A stretch of DNA of 64,000 nucleotides from Turnera subulata (Eukaryota; Streptophyta; Magnoliopsida; Malpighiales; Passifloraceae). The notes beneath the pieces are model-generated. The model did not search any database and was not told where the DNA came from. It saw nothing but the letters and a program-made list of their open reading frames with translations. The stretch spans positions 1,954 through 65,953 of the forward strand of contig JAKUCV010007264.1 of assembly GCA_028386065.3 (NCBI GenBank), given 5' to 3'. Of this stretch, positions 1-10,211 are shown in pieces (within the stretch, counting starts at the first letter, position 1; each line of letters opens with the position of its first letter). Both the position numbers and the translations under genes were made by a program.

Positions 1-1984
1 ATTGGTTATACAGTATATAATGCTCCACCACAGCATAGTAAAATTGGTCCTTAAAGAAGGTTGGGAATAGATGTTGGGTATAAAAATCTCCATCAATTAC
101 AAAGTAATTGAAACCATTGATTAATGATTGGAGATTTGTTTATTGTTAATTTGGTGAAAGAGTTTACCCAACATCAGGGGGAGAAAATAAGCAGCTGGAT
201 CAAGAGATTATTGAAATGATTTATCAATACCTAGTTTTGATCCTCGAATAAATTAGTATGAACCTGAAGTTCGAAAGATGATTCATTTGCAAAAGATTAG
301 TAAGTCATTTGCCAGACATATTTATGTGAAAAATGTGACCAAGTACTAGCTGCAAATGCTCCTGTTCCCAAAGTATGCAAATGAATCTAAATTACGCCAG
401 AAGCATAGAATATGCTCGGTTCCATAAGAAAACAAAATTCTCGATATAGAAAAAGGAGCAAAGATATAAGATGGCCCCAAAGAGATGAGACCTCCAGTAG
501 AGGTCCGAAATAAATGTCCTCAAGAAGAGGAAAATCCTCCAGAAGAGGTCCCTGACACAATTGATAAAGTTCCAGAAGTAACTCAGGTACTTGAAATAAA
601 TTGAAAAAGATGAGATCTCAATCACAGTGTCAGGAATGAGAAGGAACCGACGTGAAAATAACCGTCGACGGAATACTTGTTTTATTTATAATATAGCGCT
701 AAATGAAATGAGGATCATGAACCTACAATGGCGAATGTAGGCGCAGTATGATTGGCCAAAATAAAGAAATATGTTTAAGGCTGTGTTGGGCTCGCTTGAG
801 AAGCGAGAAATTTTCCGGACCTGTAGTTCACACACAAGAAAGTGTAAAATTCAATTGGTCATAAAAGGGTATTTGTGCGAAAAGAAATAAATAATGAGAT
901 ATAAAGCACGGTTTATGGCACAAAGTTTTACCCAAACGACCAGGTATTCATTATGAGGAGATATGCTCCCCTGTGGTGGATGCAATTATTTGGTAAGTCT
1001 GGAAATATACTAGAAATGTATCTAAATAGATGCAGTTATAGCCAATTTTTATGGATCCACAGGTTATAATATATGCACGAGAATCCCTAAAGGATTCAAG
1101 TTGCCTGAAGCAACTAATTTCCGAGAATATACAATATCAATCTAAATTGACATTTATATGGTTTAAACCAAATTTGTAATTATTAGTCCTGGAGTACCAT
1201 GTTAAAGTACTCGTAACATGAAGCCCGCAGGTTCTGCCATAAGCCTATTGGCAAGATATGGCTATGCTTTTATTTTTTGGGATATAATAAGATATGACAT
1301 TACAACCCAAAGAAAATATAGTTTGTCTTGCAAATACCAGAAGTATCAGGTGAAGCACAAAACACTACCAATGATGCAGAAATTATCATTATACACGGAG
1401 CTAGTCGAGACCGTGCTTGACTACATCCGAAGGTGCTGCATACTCAAGATGATAGCAAGGCAGATGCTCCAACAATAAAATTATGAAGATAAAGCTACCC
1501 ACATTGTCCAGTTGGAGTAATGATGTATCAAAAGTGATCAGACAAGGCACACATCCCCAGAAGTTGATAAGAGGATTATTGGCTTACAACGACAACAAGA
1601 AATCGAGAGAGGCTAAAATGAGGGGGAGTAGAATACGCACTGCACTCTTTTTTCCTTCACCAAGTTTTTATCCCACAGGGTTTTTCTTGGTAAAGTTTTT
1701 AATGAGGCAGCTCCCCACTTAGCGTATTCTACCTAATACACAGTGACATCCAAGGGGGAGTGTTATAAAACAAATTATAAACGTGGATTGTCACTGTGCT
1801 AAATACTATTCTACCTAACTCTACTCTGTTGATGTATTTATATTTATGTTGAATAATAACTGAAGGAAGAGCAGAAGGAAGGCTCGGTTCCCCCCTCCCA
1901 CTCTTCTTCTTCTTCTTCTTCCTCTCTTCTTCCTCACCATTTTCTACACTAAAACTTTCCATAAAAACGATTTAATTCACAACA
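1..1984 (+). mobile_element. Decayed Ty1/copia retrotransposon, 3' half with 3' LTR
   Basis: No long reading frame survives. At about 905-990 the translation recalls the copia reverse-transcriptase entry (MAQSFTQ, then after a one-base frame slip RPGIHYEE.CSPVVDA). A polypurine tract, AAGGGGGAG, lies directly before a TGTTA...CA LTR at 1761-1984. The stretch aligns by eye over most of its length with 24838-26650, the 3' half of the complete element at 20588-26816, including the same frame slip. The two therefore belong to related subfamilies, although their LTRs differ. The 5' end is outside the window. Short palindromes with an NGA core are frequent, for example at 258-270, 537-549 and 792-808. 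Confidence 0.8.
1761..1984 (+). repeat. 3' LTR of the copia fragment (224 bp)
   Basis: It begins TGTTATAAAAC directly after the polypurine tract and ends TTCACAACA. It contains a (CTT)n-rich pyrimidine tract at about 1905-1935. The matching 5' LTR is outside the window, so the right limit rests on the TG...CA termini only. The 199 bases after it (1985-2183) show no recognisable feature. Confidence 0.65.
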
Positions 1985-2183
1985 ATACTATGTTTTTATC
2001 AGTCGAGTATATTTTTTGTTGAAAGCATAATGGTTTAACAATCGATATTGTTGGTTTGGTAGTAGAAAGTTACTAATATGCATGTTTTAATTTGTGCTAC
2101 CCAAAACATGAAAGAAAGCTACTGAATAGTTTTTGATTTAGATAATGAGCATTTTGTAGGAAATTTGGAAGTAAAAAAATGTA

Positions 2184-3821
2184 GTGGCTTTGGCTGGTAC
2201 TCCTGCTAGTCCAATTAGCACTACTAACAAGGCGAGACAATGGTCAAAAGAGCTGCTTCAGCAGCGACGATCGGAGCCACTTTCTAAGAGTGTAAACTCC
2301 CATGTGAGACATTGGACGTTACCTCCGCAGGGTCAGTTTAAAGTTAATTCTGATGCTTCTTTTTGCCATGAAGCTTCCCTCATAGGATTAGGCGGGTTAA
2401 TTACATTTTGACCTCCTCAATTCTAGTTTATTTTTGACTCACCCTCTAAACTTTTTTTTCGTCAAATGACCACCTGAACTCCCAATTTCATGCAATTAAC
2501 CACTTTCGTCCAAGGGTAGATGGATTCCGTTACTTGCACTAACGGAATATTGGGATGGATGACACGTGGTAGCATCATAACTGTTAAATAATTTTTTATT
2601 ATTTTTTAACAAAAAATAAGAAATAAAAATATTTATATCAAAGAAAATAATTGTTTAATATATTTTTAGTTTACTTTTTTCAACAAAAATATAAAATAAA
2701 AAGGGAATAATAAAAAAAATTATACCAATTAATTGGTAATTATTATTCCCTAAAAATATGGAAAGCTCCCATTAATTGGTATTAAAATAACAAAAAACCT
2801 AAAATTTAGGAAAATAACAATTTTTATCCGATTAATTGGTATAAAAATAAAAAAATACCTAAATTTTAGGAAATTAATCATTATTATTCCCTAAAAATTT
2901 AAAAAAATCCTATTAATTTTTATAAAAATAAAAGAATACCTAAATTTTAGGAAATTAATAATTATTATTCCCTAAAAAAAGAAATTATCTCATTAATTTC
3001 TGTATTTTAGGGAATAATAATTATTAATTTCCTAAAATTTAGGTATTTTTTTAATTTTTACCAAAATATGAGAGCTTTCCATATTATTAAGAAAGTAATA
3101 ATTATTAATTTTCTAAAATTTAGGTATTTTTTATTTTTATACCAATTAATGGGAACTTTCTATATTTTTAGGGAATAATAATTACCAATTAATTGGTAAT
3201 TTTTTTATTATTTCCTTTTTTTTGTTAAAAGAAAAATAAACAAAATTATTAAATCGTTATTTTTTTTATATAAATATTTTTATTTTGTATTTTTTGTTAA
3301 AAAAGAATAAAAAATTATTGAACGATTATGGTGCTGCCATGTGTCATGTGCAAGGAATACTCTGTTAGTGCAAAAGTAACGGAATCCATGTGCCCATGGA
3401 CGGAAGTGGTTAATTGCATCAAATTGGGAGTTCAGGTGGTCATTTGACGAAAAAAAAAGTTTAGGGGTTGAGTAAAAAGTAAACCAGAATTCAGGGGGTC
3501 AAAATATAATTAACCCAGGATTAGGCTTTGTGATTCGTGACTTTCATGGTAAGGTGTTGGCAACTAATTAGACCTGTTGTTGTGGGGGTCTGCACTAGTT
3601 GGTGAGACCTAGGGTCTGCACTTGGGGGTTCCAGGTGCTATTGGCCTAGGTTTAAAGCAGGTAGTGCTGGAGTCTCATGCCTCTAACATGGCGAGGGCTT
3701 TAAATATCGGTGGTGCAGCAGTGGAGTGGAGCATAGACTCTCTTGTGGCACACATACGAATTTTGCTAAGGAATTTTGATGTAAATGTCCAGTTAGTAAA
3801 CAGGAATGCTAATAGGGTTGC
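2184..3821 (+). pseudogene. RNase H-like domain remnant, split by a MULE hairpin
   Basis: The first part (2184-2393) has the W-x-LPP-x-G-x-FKVNSDAS signature of plant RNase H domains (the RVT_3 type of LINEs and related host genes). The frame stops inside a hairpin element at 2394-3516. If that element and one copy of its 10-bp duplication are skipped, the frame continues as GLGFVIRDFHGKVLA at 3527, the expected next strand of the fold. The rest (3560-3821) has LKQVVLES and RNANRVA, the domain's C-terminal landmarks. The usual catalytic Asp after LES is His, and a stop lies near 3568, so it is dead. Codons resume beyond the gypsy complex at 17099. It could be the 3' end of a LINE or a host RNase H-like gene. 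Confidence 0.8.
2394..3516. mobile_element. MULE-type foldback MITE (1.1 kb, 10-bp TSD)
   Basis: The two ends are inverted copies of about 110 bp, starting GGGTTAATTA and including TCGTCAAATGACCACCTGAA. The 10-bp sequence AGGATTAGGC is duplicated exactly at 2384-2393 and 3517-3526. A 9-11-bp duplication is typical of Mutator-like elements. The AT-rich interior is also largely self-complementary (repeated TAATAATTATTATTCCC and CCTAAAATTTAGG blocks), so the whole unit can fold as one long hairpin. It has no coding capacity. It interrupts the RNase H remnant, which confirms both insertion limits. Confidence 0.9.
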
Positions 3822-6777
3822 TGAAACGCCCCGACCCGCATTTAACGTACAAAGTAAACACGTGCCGGAACTATAACGACCCAACCAACAAAGCCCAGCA
3901 TACAGTGATTACAACAGAAACTCGGGCTCAACAGCCCAAAATAAAAACATCAATAACATCATAACCGGCCCAATGGCCCAACAATAGCAATAAATAGCAC
4001 AGCGGAAGACTTAATAACTAACAAAGACACTGTATGCAACATAGATGCAAACTATGGATCCGAGTCCTGTCCAAGGGATGACGCCGCAGCCTGTCTAGAA
4101 TGCATCAAACCTGTACCACAAATAACCCATCCTACGGGATGAAAGCCCGCAGGTGAGGGGTGAGTCCGAAGTGCTCACAACTATGGATAGACGATCAATA
4201 TGCAACACTAAAATTAGTGAAGGCCAAAAACAAGCAAAAACCGCCAAAATACACTAAATCGAAAGACTCGACCCAAAACCGGTCCAAGACCAAAAAGACT
4301 CAAATAAAAATCCAATTTCCAATTTCATCTTTCCGTCACGGAAAGCTAGGGGTCAGACCTAGTTATCAACATATTTTGGGTGCCAGACCAAATCCAAGAG
4401 AACCCAGGGATCGACATCTCAAAAATAAGAACCCAGGGATAGACATCCCAAATATAATCACGGGCTAGAAATCCCAAGCATAGACATGCTTATCACAAGT
4501 AACTCAGGTCATGGCCACCACAAAACAGTCTTAAACCATCGAGTCGTACCACTACTTATCACATGACAATTATATTATCGTCATTCAAAACCAAATCACA
4601 GGGATCAACATCCCTAACCAAAATACCGGGATAGACATCCCATCCAAAACCGAGGATTGACTTCCTTATCACAATTTATTATTAATCCATTATTCCTATG
4701 GCCAAAGACACGAAAATAAATATCCAAAACTCAAGGCACGGGGATAAACATCCCAAAACCAAATCAAGATACCAGGATAAATATCCCGACAACAATCACA
4801 ACAAATGCGACAAGCAACAATGCAACAACAATCAAACACAACAACCGAGTAATATAGGCACATATTGAAGGAAATCCATCCTCACCTTGGCCGATTACTC
4901 AACTCCGGAGACAATGACCGGTCCCAAGCCGGTTCCTCGGGAAACTGCCCGATATCATAACCTATACAACAAAACAACATGCTCACATAAATACACATAA
5001 TTGGTATGCTATGATGCCAAACCGAATATTACTTCGGTATTTAATACTTTAATTCTTTCCAAAATATTTTTATGAAGTTATTTGTCATTTTCCAAAAAAA
5101 TTATAATCATCATAAAATACCCCCTTTTTTTCTGGAAAGATATGTATTTTTATTTATATTTTCCAAAATTATTATATAAAATAATTACAATTCTCCAAAA
5201 ATATAATTACTATAACATATTTTCCTAAAAATATATCGTATGCTTATACTCCCAAAATATTTATTAGTATATGTATTCTTTTCTAAAATAATTACTATAT
5301 AGTAATTTTGCAAAGGATATAATTCATATTTTAATTACCTTAGTTTCTTGAAAATAGTATAACATGGTAATTACTTTATTTATTTCCACAAAATATAACC
5401 ATACACCATATTTTTATTTTTCCCAGAAAATACATATTATATATATATATATATATATTCAGATTATATTTATTATTATTTATTATTATTATTATTGAAT
5501 TTCGGACTGGGCCACACATATAACCCACTCACAGGTCCAACCAAGGCCATGCTACAGCCTAGGCAGACCCAAGCAGCAGTTCCAGGTCAACACAGCCCAA
5601 CGCCCAAATCCTAAACCTAAGCCCATATCCACTCAAGCCCAAAATCAAACCCAAACCACAAACCAGCCCACAAGCTCCAACCCAACATCCAAAACCCTAC
5701 CCAAAATCAACCAATCAAGCTGGGTCAACCCGACCCGTATCAACAACCGTCCGGGTCTGCTCACCTAAACGGGGTGACGACGAGGCGGTGCGGTCGGAAC
5801 GGCGGCTGCAAGGAGCAGGTGAGCGCGGCGTCACGGGGCGACGGCGAAGCGACTGTAGGCGGCGACGCGTCAAGGTGGTGGATCTGCAGGTGCTCGTCGG
5901 GTCGTCCGGTGCGTCGGCGAGGAAGAGGAGGGTGGCGTCGGCTCGGTGGTGTGGCAGTGGTGTTGTGGTCTCTGGCCAGCGGGGGGAGGAGAAAAGAGGA
6001 GCACGGAGGCAGGCGGCCCGAGCTCAGTTCTCTGGTGGTGTCTCGGATGGCGGCCGTGTACACGAACATGAGGAGGAAAAGAGGGAGGAGGAGAAGGATG
6101 GTGGCAAGGCGGCAAGGTGGTGACTGGTGATGGTGAGCAAGGAGGAGAAGGAAGGGAGGAGAAGAGGTAGTGGTGTCGGGGTTGCAGGTGGTCTTGGTGG
6201 CGGTTCACGGTGGTTGGCTGCCGGATGGTTCACGGGTTTGGTGGTGTTTGTGTGTGTGTTTCGTTTTGTTGTTTTTTTTTTGTATATGCAAGGCTCGGTT
6301 TTCTTTTTGCAGGAACGAAGGAGTGATCTTTTGCAGAGACAAGGAAAAGAGTTGCAGGTTGGGTTTGGGCAACGGAAGCAGAAGCAAAAAGATGTGCACT
6401 GGGAGCAGGTAGTCACAGGTATCACAGGAGAAAAAGGCGAGCATCTCACGAGCAACACAGGCCATCTCAGGTTCACAGTGGGTGGCGGCTGCGTGACTCA
6501 ATCACGCAGTCGTGTTCAGACCGGACCAGAAAACAACTGATACTCTCACTTAGTTATTTTCCGGTGTGATTTTCTGAAGATTCCGGGACCCGAAAAATAC
6601 CAACTTAGGCCCGAAAAAACCACGGAAAAATCTCGAGCGCGGGAAAAGCCTCGGTTTCGGAAAACGATGCCCGATTTACCTTGAATTAATTACCCAAGAT
6701 TAATTCATTCAGTAAATCGCGGTAAAAAGACTTTTATAGTCCCGGTAAAAATCCAAATTTTTACCCAGGCTGTTACA
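3822..6777 (-). repeat. Gypsy LTR copy A-left (3' LTR, 2956 bp)
   Basis: On the minus strand it runs TGTAACA...TTTCA. From its 5' end it has CTATAAAAGTC (TATA-like, + 6731-6741), a CT- and GC-rich leader with Pro/Ser/His-rich open frames (about 6480-5770), a strong 5' splice-site match AGGTGAGC (break at 5764/5765), a GGGTCGGGTTGACCC block, GGGCYTGGGC-rich sequence, TGGCCCAGTCCG, an AT-rich block with a (TA)n run (5440-5458), then clustered GGGAT-nnACA-TCCC palindromes (4380-4790). It is closely similar to A-right (14349-17093), its partner LTR. Confidence 0.85.
5757..5772 (-). promoter_or_regulatory. 5' splice-site-like signal in the gypsy LTR leader
   Basis: The minus strand reads TTTAG/GTGAGCAGACCC, a near-consensus plant donor, directly after a GC-rich exon-like leader. 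The same arrangement is at 16064/16065 (A-right), 12953/12954 (copy C), 8181/8182 (copy B, + strand, GTGAGT) and 21358/21359 (copia element, + strand, GTGAGC). Whether it is used is unknown; no acceptor was assigned. Confidence 0.45.
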
Positions 6778-6830
6778 GTCTACCCACCTTAAAAAGAATT
6801 TCGTCCCCAAAATTCCGTCTTATCCGTGGG
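6778..6830 (-). other. Polypurine tract and last codons of gypsy pol
   Basis: The minus strand has a GGGGACGAAATTC box, then AAGGTGGGTAGAC abutting TGTAACA of the LTR. This is the usual layout at the end of chromovirus pol, where the stop codon falls in the first LTR bases (CTG TAA). An in-frame stop a few codons upstream (near 6829) shows that this pol end no longer belongs to an intact frame. Confidence 0.6.
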
Positions 6831-6894
6831 TCCTACCATGATAAGCTTCTGGCACACTCTGCCAGGTGTCCAAACTCAACGCGAGATACCGCTT

Positions 6895-6961
6895 ATACCC
6901 TTGAGTGACATCTCATCCTCTATAAAACCGAACCTCATGACTGGCAAACTCACACACAGCC
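6895..6961 (+). promoter_or_regulatory. Promoter-like segment antisense to the gypsy element
   Basis: CTATAAAACC (TATA-like, 6920-6929) lies about 35 bases before the ATG at 6962, in a short CA-rich leader ending CACACACAGCC before ATGG. The layout is that of a plant core promoter with a short 5' UTR. No start site can be shown from sequence alone. Confidence 0.45.
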
Positions 6962-7242
6962 ATGGACTCTCCAATCCGATCTCGAACTACCTTAGACTCC
7001 GAGAACAACAGCTATATCGGTGGCACTGCTTTCCTGACAAGCTCTGATGAAGAACCTCCCAAGAAACGGTTCAAGACGAACATCGTCGGTCTGAAAGAAC
7101 ACATGGTCGTCTCCAGCAAACGGCGAAAGAAGCATGCTAGCAAAGAAGCTAAGGATAAAAAGGGCAAGGCAACGGCTGAAGGCAGCACTCCACAGCAGAC
7201 ACTGACGCAGCTAAACGTCTCACTAGGGAAGGTCAGCTTGGC
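6962..7242 (+). pseudogene. Truncated basic-protein ORF, antisense in gypsy 3' region
   Basis: About 93 codons are open from an ATG in good context. The protein is hydrophilic, with an acidic-serine patch (TSSDEE) followed by basic clusters PPKKRFK and KRRKKH that look like nuclear-localisation signals, then a Lys-rich stretch. I recognise no domain. The original frame is cut at 7243, where the + oriented LTR (copy B) begins; the apparent continuation to 7333 is LTR sequence. It lies between the pol end and any upstream coding region of the minus-strand gypsy element, in opposite orientation. It may be an accessory antisense ORF of the element or the captured 5' end of a host gene. The end of this gene is not present. 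Confidence 0.5.
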
Positions 7243-9905
7243 TGTAACAGCCCGGGTAAAATTTGGATATTTATCGGGACTGTTAAAGTCGTTATACAGT
7301 GATTTACCGAATGAATTAATCTTGGGTAATTAATTCAAGCTAAATCGGGAGCCATTTTTCGAAACCGAGAGTTTTCCCGCGCTCGGGAGAATCTTTCTAA
7401 CTAACCGAGCCTCGGTTTTCAGTTCCGAGACTTGGACGATGCTCAGGAGAATTAATCGGATTTTCCGAGCCCAAGTCATATTTTTGGACTCGGGACGGAG
7501 AATTACGATTACGCTCCTGTTCTCCCTTTTCTTCTTTTCTTTTCTTCTTTTCCTTTTCTTTTTTTTTCTCCTTTTTTTTTTTCTTTCTTTCTTTTCACCT
7601 TCTCTTTTCTTTAGCCGCCGGCCCCTTTTGCTTTTCCCGTGAATTGCTGTCTCCTTGTCTCATCTTCATCTTCTCTTTTTTATTTCTCTTTCCCTACAAC
7701 CAACTTCCTCCACCTTTCTCTTCACCACCCCGCCGAGCCCCTCTCTCCCTCTCTCTCCCCTTGCCTTACCTTCCCTTTTCCCTGCAACTCCTCCTCCGCC
7801 CATCTCTTCCCCTCTCCCTTGCCTTCTACCGCCAGCAGCCGACCCCACTAACAACTCCCAGACACACTGTCGCCGTCCAAGTCGCCTCCTCCCTTCGCCG
7901 TCTCTACCACCACCAAACACACGGCCACCTCTATCTTCCCAAACCTTCCCCCTCATGTTCTCCTCCGCCTCTGTTTACGACCACCACAGAGGCAAGGAAT
8001 CGCCGCCTAGCCCGACACCACCGAGAAGGAGGAAAAGACCGCGACCACCAGCGAGGCCAGGGAAGCGCCGTCGCCTTCCTCCGCTGCAATTCGCCGCCAG
8101 GTCTTCATCGCACCTCTTCCTCTCCTCGATTCCTATCACGCCGCCTCCGATCTGCGACCGCCGCCGACGAAGCGGAGCTGGGTGAGTTCCTGGCCGTCTC
8201 TCCTTTCCCTTTTCCGTCTTTAGTGTTTGAGTTGTGAGTATGATGCTGTTGATGATTCCATAGACTTAGGTTGGCTGTTTTGATTAATGGACGTAGAGGG
8301 CTGGTAGTGGAAATGGGTTGTTCTACTGCTGAAGGAACAGCAACAGAAACAGTGTGGCGGGTTTGATGTTTTGGGGGCTGCCGTGAACAGTAACCGAACT
8401 GTGGCCGTGAACAGCAAATTGGGTGTTGAAGTTTTGGGACTGCGTTAACAGTGGTTGCCGGAATCCGGCAAGGTTCTGGCAGTCTCGACAATTTTTCGGC
8501 GAGCCCGGAAATGAATCCGTTGGGTAAACCTGAGCCTATGACCATATGCATCATTAAACGAAACCCGAACAACGCTAATGAACCCGGACCCTTAATTGTT
8601 TTAATTAAATTAAAGATTTAATTTAATTAATCAAATACTAACCTTTAATTCCATTTATGTTTTGTTTGGACTATTAAAAAGCCTATAATATTTAAATTCC
8701 GGTTTATTTAATTTATACTTGGACTGTTACTAATTAAAGGCCCAGTTATACTTATATACTTGATTTAGTTGTCAAATCTAAGCTTCAAAAAAATATAAAT
8801 ATGATTATCTATGAATTATAAACATATATGCATAAATGACCATATATATATATCCTACTAGATTTATGTTTAGCTAAATAATGGAGTTACAACTTGATTT
8901 ATCACATAAATACATATATGGTTAAGTAGGAATTACCTACTATATATGTATAAATATATTCACATTAGATATACGTTTAATCTAGTATCGATTTATGTGT
9001 AAATATACATGTATATATATGTATTTTAATATGTTTATGTTTTCCCTTATCAACGAAGGGCTAAAGGGCCGGGATATCGGCTTGGAGCTCGGTTTCGGTT
9101 TTTAACTTAAAGATCGAGTATGACTGGTATATCGATTAAAGAGGCTAATTTCATATTAAAGAAAAATATGGAAATAATAGGAATTAGACTTGGTATAAGA
9201 CAAGCCGTGTGACAATTTCTAAAACCGGCATCATGCATAATCATCCATGTTTGCGCATTATAAGTGATTATTGTGTTCCTATATGTACATATAGGGTATC
9301 GGGATTTAACCGGATAGCAGTTTCAGAGACACATCAGGTGAGGATGGATAAACCTTGATATGTGCCCGTAATGCTATGTGTGTATCTTTGTTGTTTGTGT
9401 ATTTTTGTTGTTTGATTGATCTGCTGGAATAATTGTTGACTATTTCCTGATTGCTATAGAATTGTTGATGTTGTTGTTGAATCGTGTCAGACCTGTGTAA
9501 GTTGTGTTGGAAATATTGCTGAACTGTTAGATATGAATAATTGGTTAACCTCACTTAGCCTATTAGCGTCACGGACATCAAGTGTTGGTATGGAGTGGTC
9601 TGGTCGATGTCTGTGGTTGGGGGTATACCGAATACCCAGTGGCTCGGATATGCCGAATATCCGGTTGGTATGTTGATACTTGTGGTGAGGGTATACCGAA
9701 TACTCAGTGGCTCGGATATGCCGAATATCCGGTTGGTGTGTTGATGTTTGTGCTGAGGGTATATCGAATACCCAGTGGCTCGGATATGCCGAATATCCAG
9801 TTGGCATGCCTGTTTGGATAGTGGCACTGCGGACCAGCCAACACTTGATACGTGACAGGGCCCAAATTGAAACTGGATAATAAAATTAACTAGACTTAGA
9901 AGGTT
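7243..9905 (+). repeat. Gypsy LTR copy B, inverted and truncated
   Basis: It starts TGTAACAGCCCGGGTAAAA on the + strand, opposite to the other copies. It has a long pyrimidine-rich tract (7530-7830), a GC-rich leader with open frames (7640-8185), GGGTGAGT at 8180-8187, and three 68-bp tandem units at 9620-9823. Similarity with copy C (read inverted) ends at about 9905, after CTTAGAAGGT, where sequence switches to the leader and gag start of a minus-oriented element. This is a deletion or rearrangement junction. No TSD could be identified. Confidence 0.75.
9620..9823 (+). repeat. Three 68-bp tandem repeats with internal palindromes
   Basis: Units start near 9620, 9688 and 9756. Each contains GGTATACCGAATACC and GGATATGCCGAATATCC (slightly mutated in some units), two imperfect palindromes with a CCGA core, separated by CAGTGGCTC. 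The same array occurs inverted at about 11350-11560 in LTR copy C. The copy A LTRs lack it. Confidence 0.85.
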
Positions 9906-10211
9906 ATTTTCCTTTTTTTTATATAAAATATCAAAAATCAATGTTGTATTTTCCCTTTTTATTATATATCATGTAATATTTCTCTTTGTATTCCCAATAT
10001 TATCAGTATTAATAATATTCGTATTTTCGCATATTATGGCATCATTTACCTTATGTGTGTATGCTCCGCAACAGCTGGCGTCCCTCGACTGGATCCATAA
10101 TGCACTAACTAAATGATGTAAAATATTAAACAACTGGAGCGAACTATGCAAACAAGACAACAACACACATAGACTGCTCGACAAGACCTAACGCCCGCTC
10201 CGCTACCAAAA
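9906..10211 (-). pseudogene. Gypsy leader, primer-binding site and start of gag
   Basis: Directly after the 3' end of LTR copy C (minus strand) comes TGGTAGCGGAGC at 10208-10197, in the position of a tRNA primer-binding site. About 115 bases further an ATG (near 10094) opens MDPVEGRQLLRSIHT and stops at once. The remainder to 9906 is AT-rich and non-coding. All other internal sequence of this element is missing; the junction with LTR copy B follows. Confidence 0.6.

Noticed and set aside
5774..6540. Several overlapping 100-150-codon frames in gypsy LTRs
   Set aside because: They occur on both strands of GC-rich, low-complexity leader DNA and are not conserved as one frame between LTR copies.
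7439..8237. Ser/Pro/Leu/Phe-rich frames (up to 197 codons)
   Set aside because: They are translations of a pyrimidine tract and GC-rich leader in LTR copy B; composition explains the open frames.
9620..9823. CRISPR-like array
   Set aside because: The units are contiguous 68-bp tandem repeats without unique spacers, in a plant LTR.
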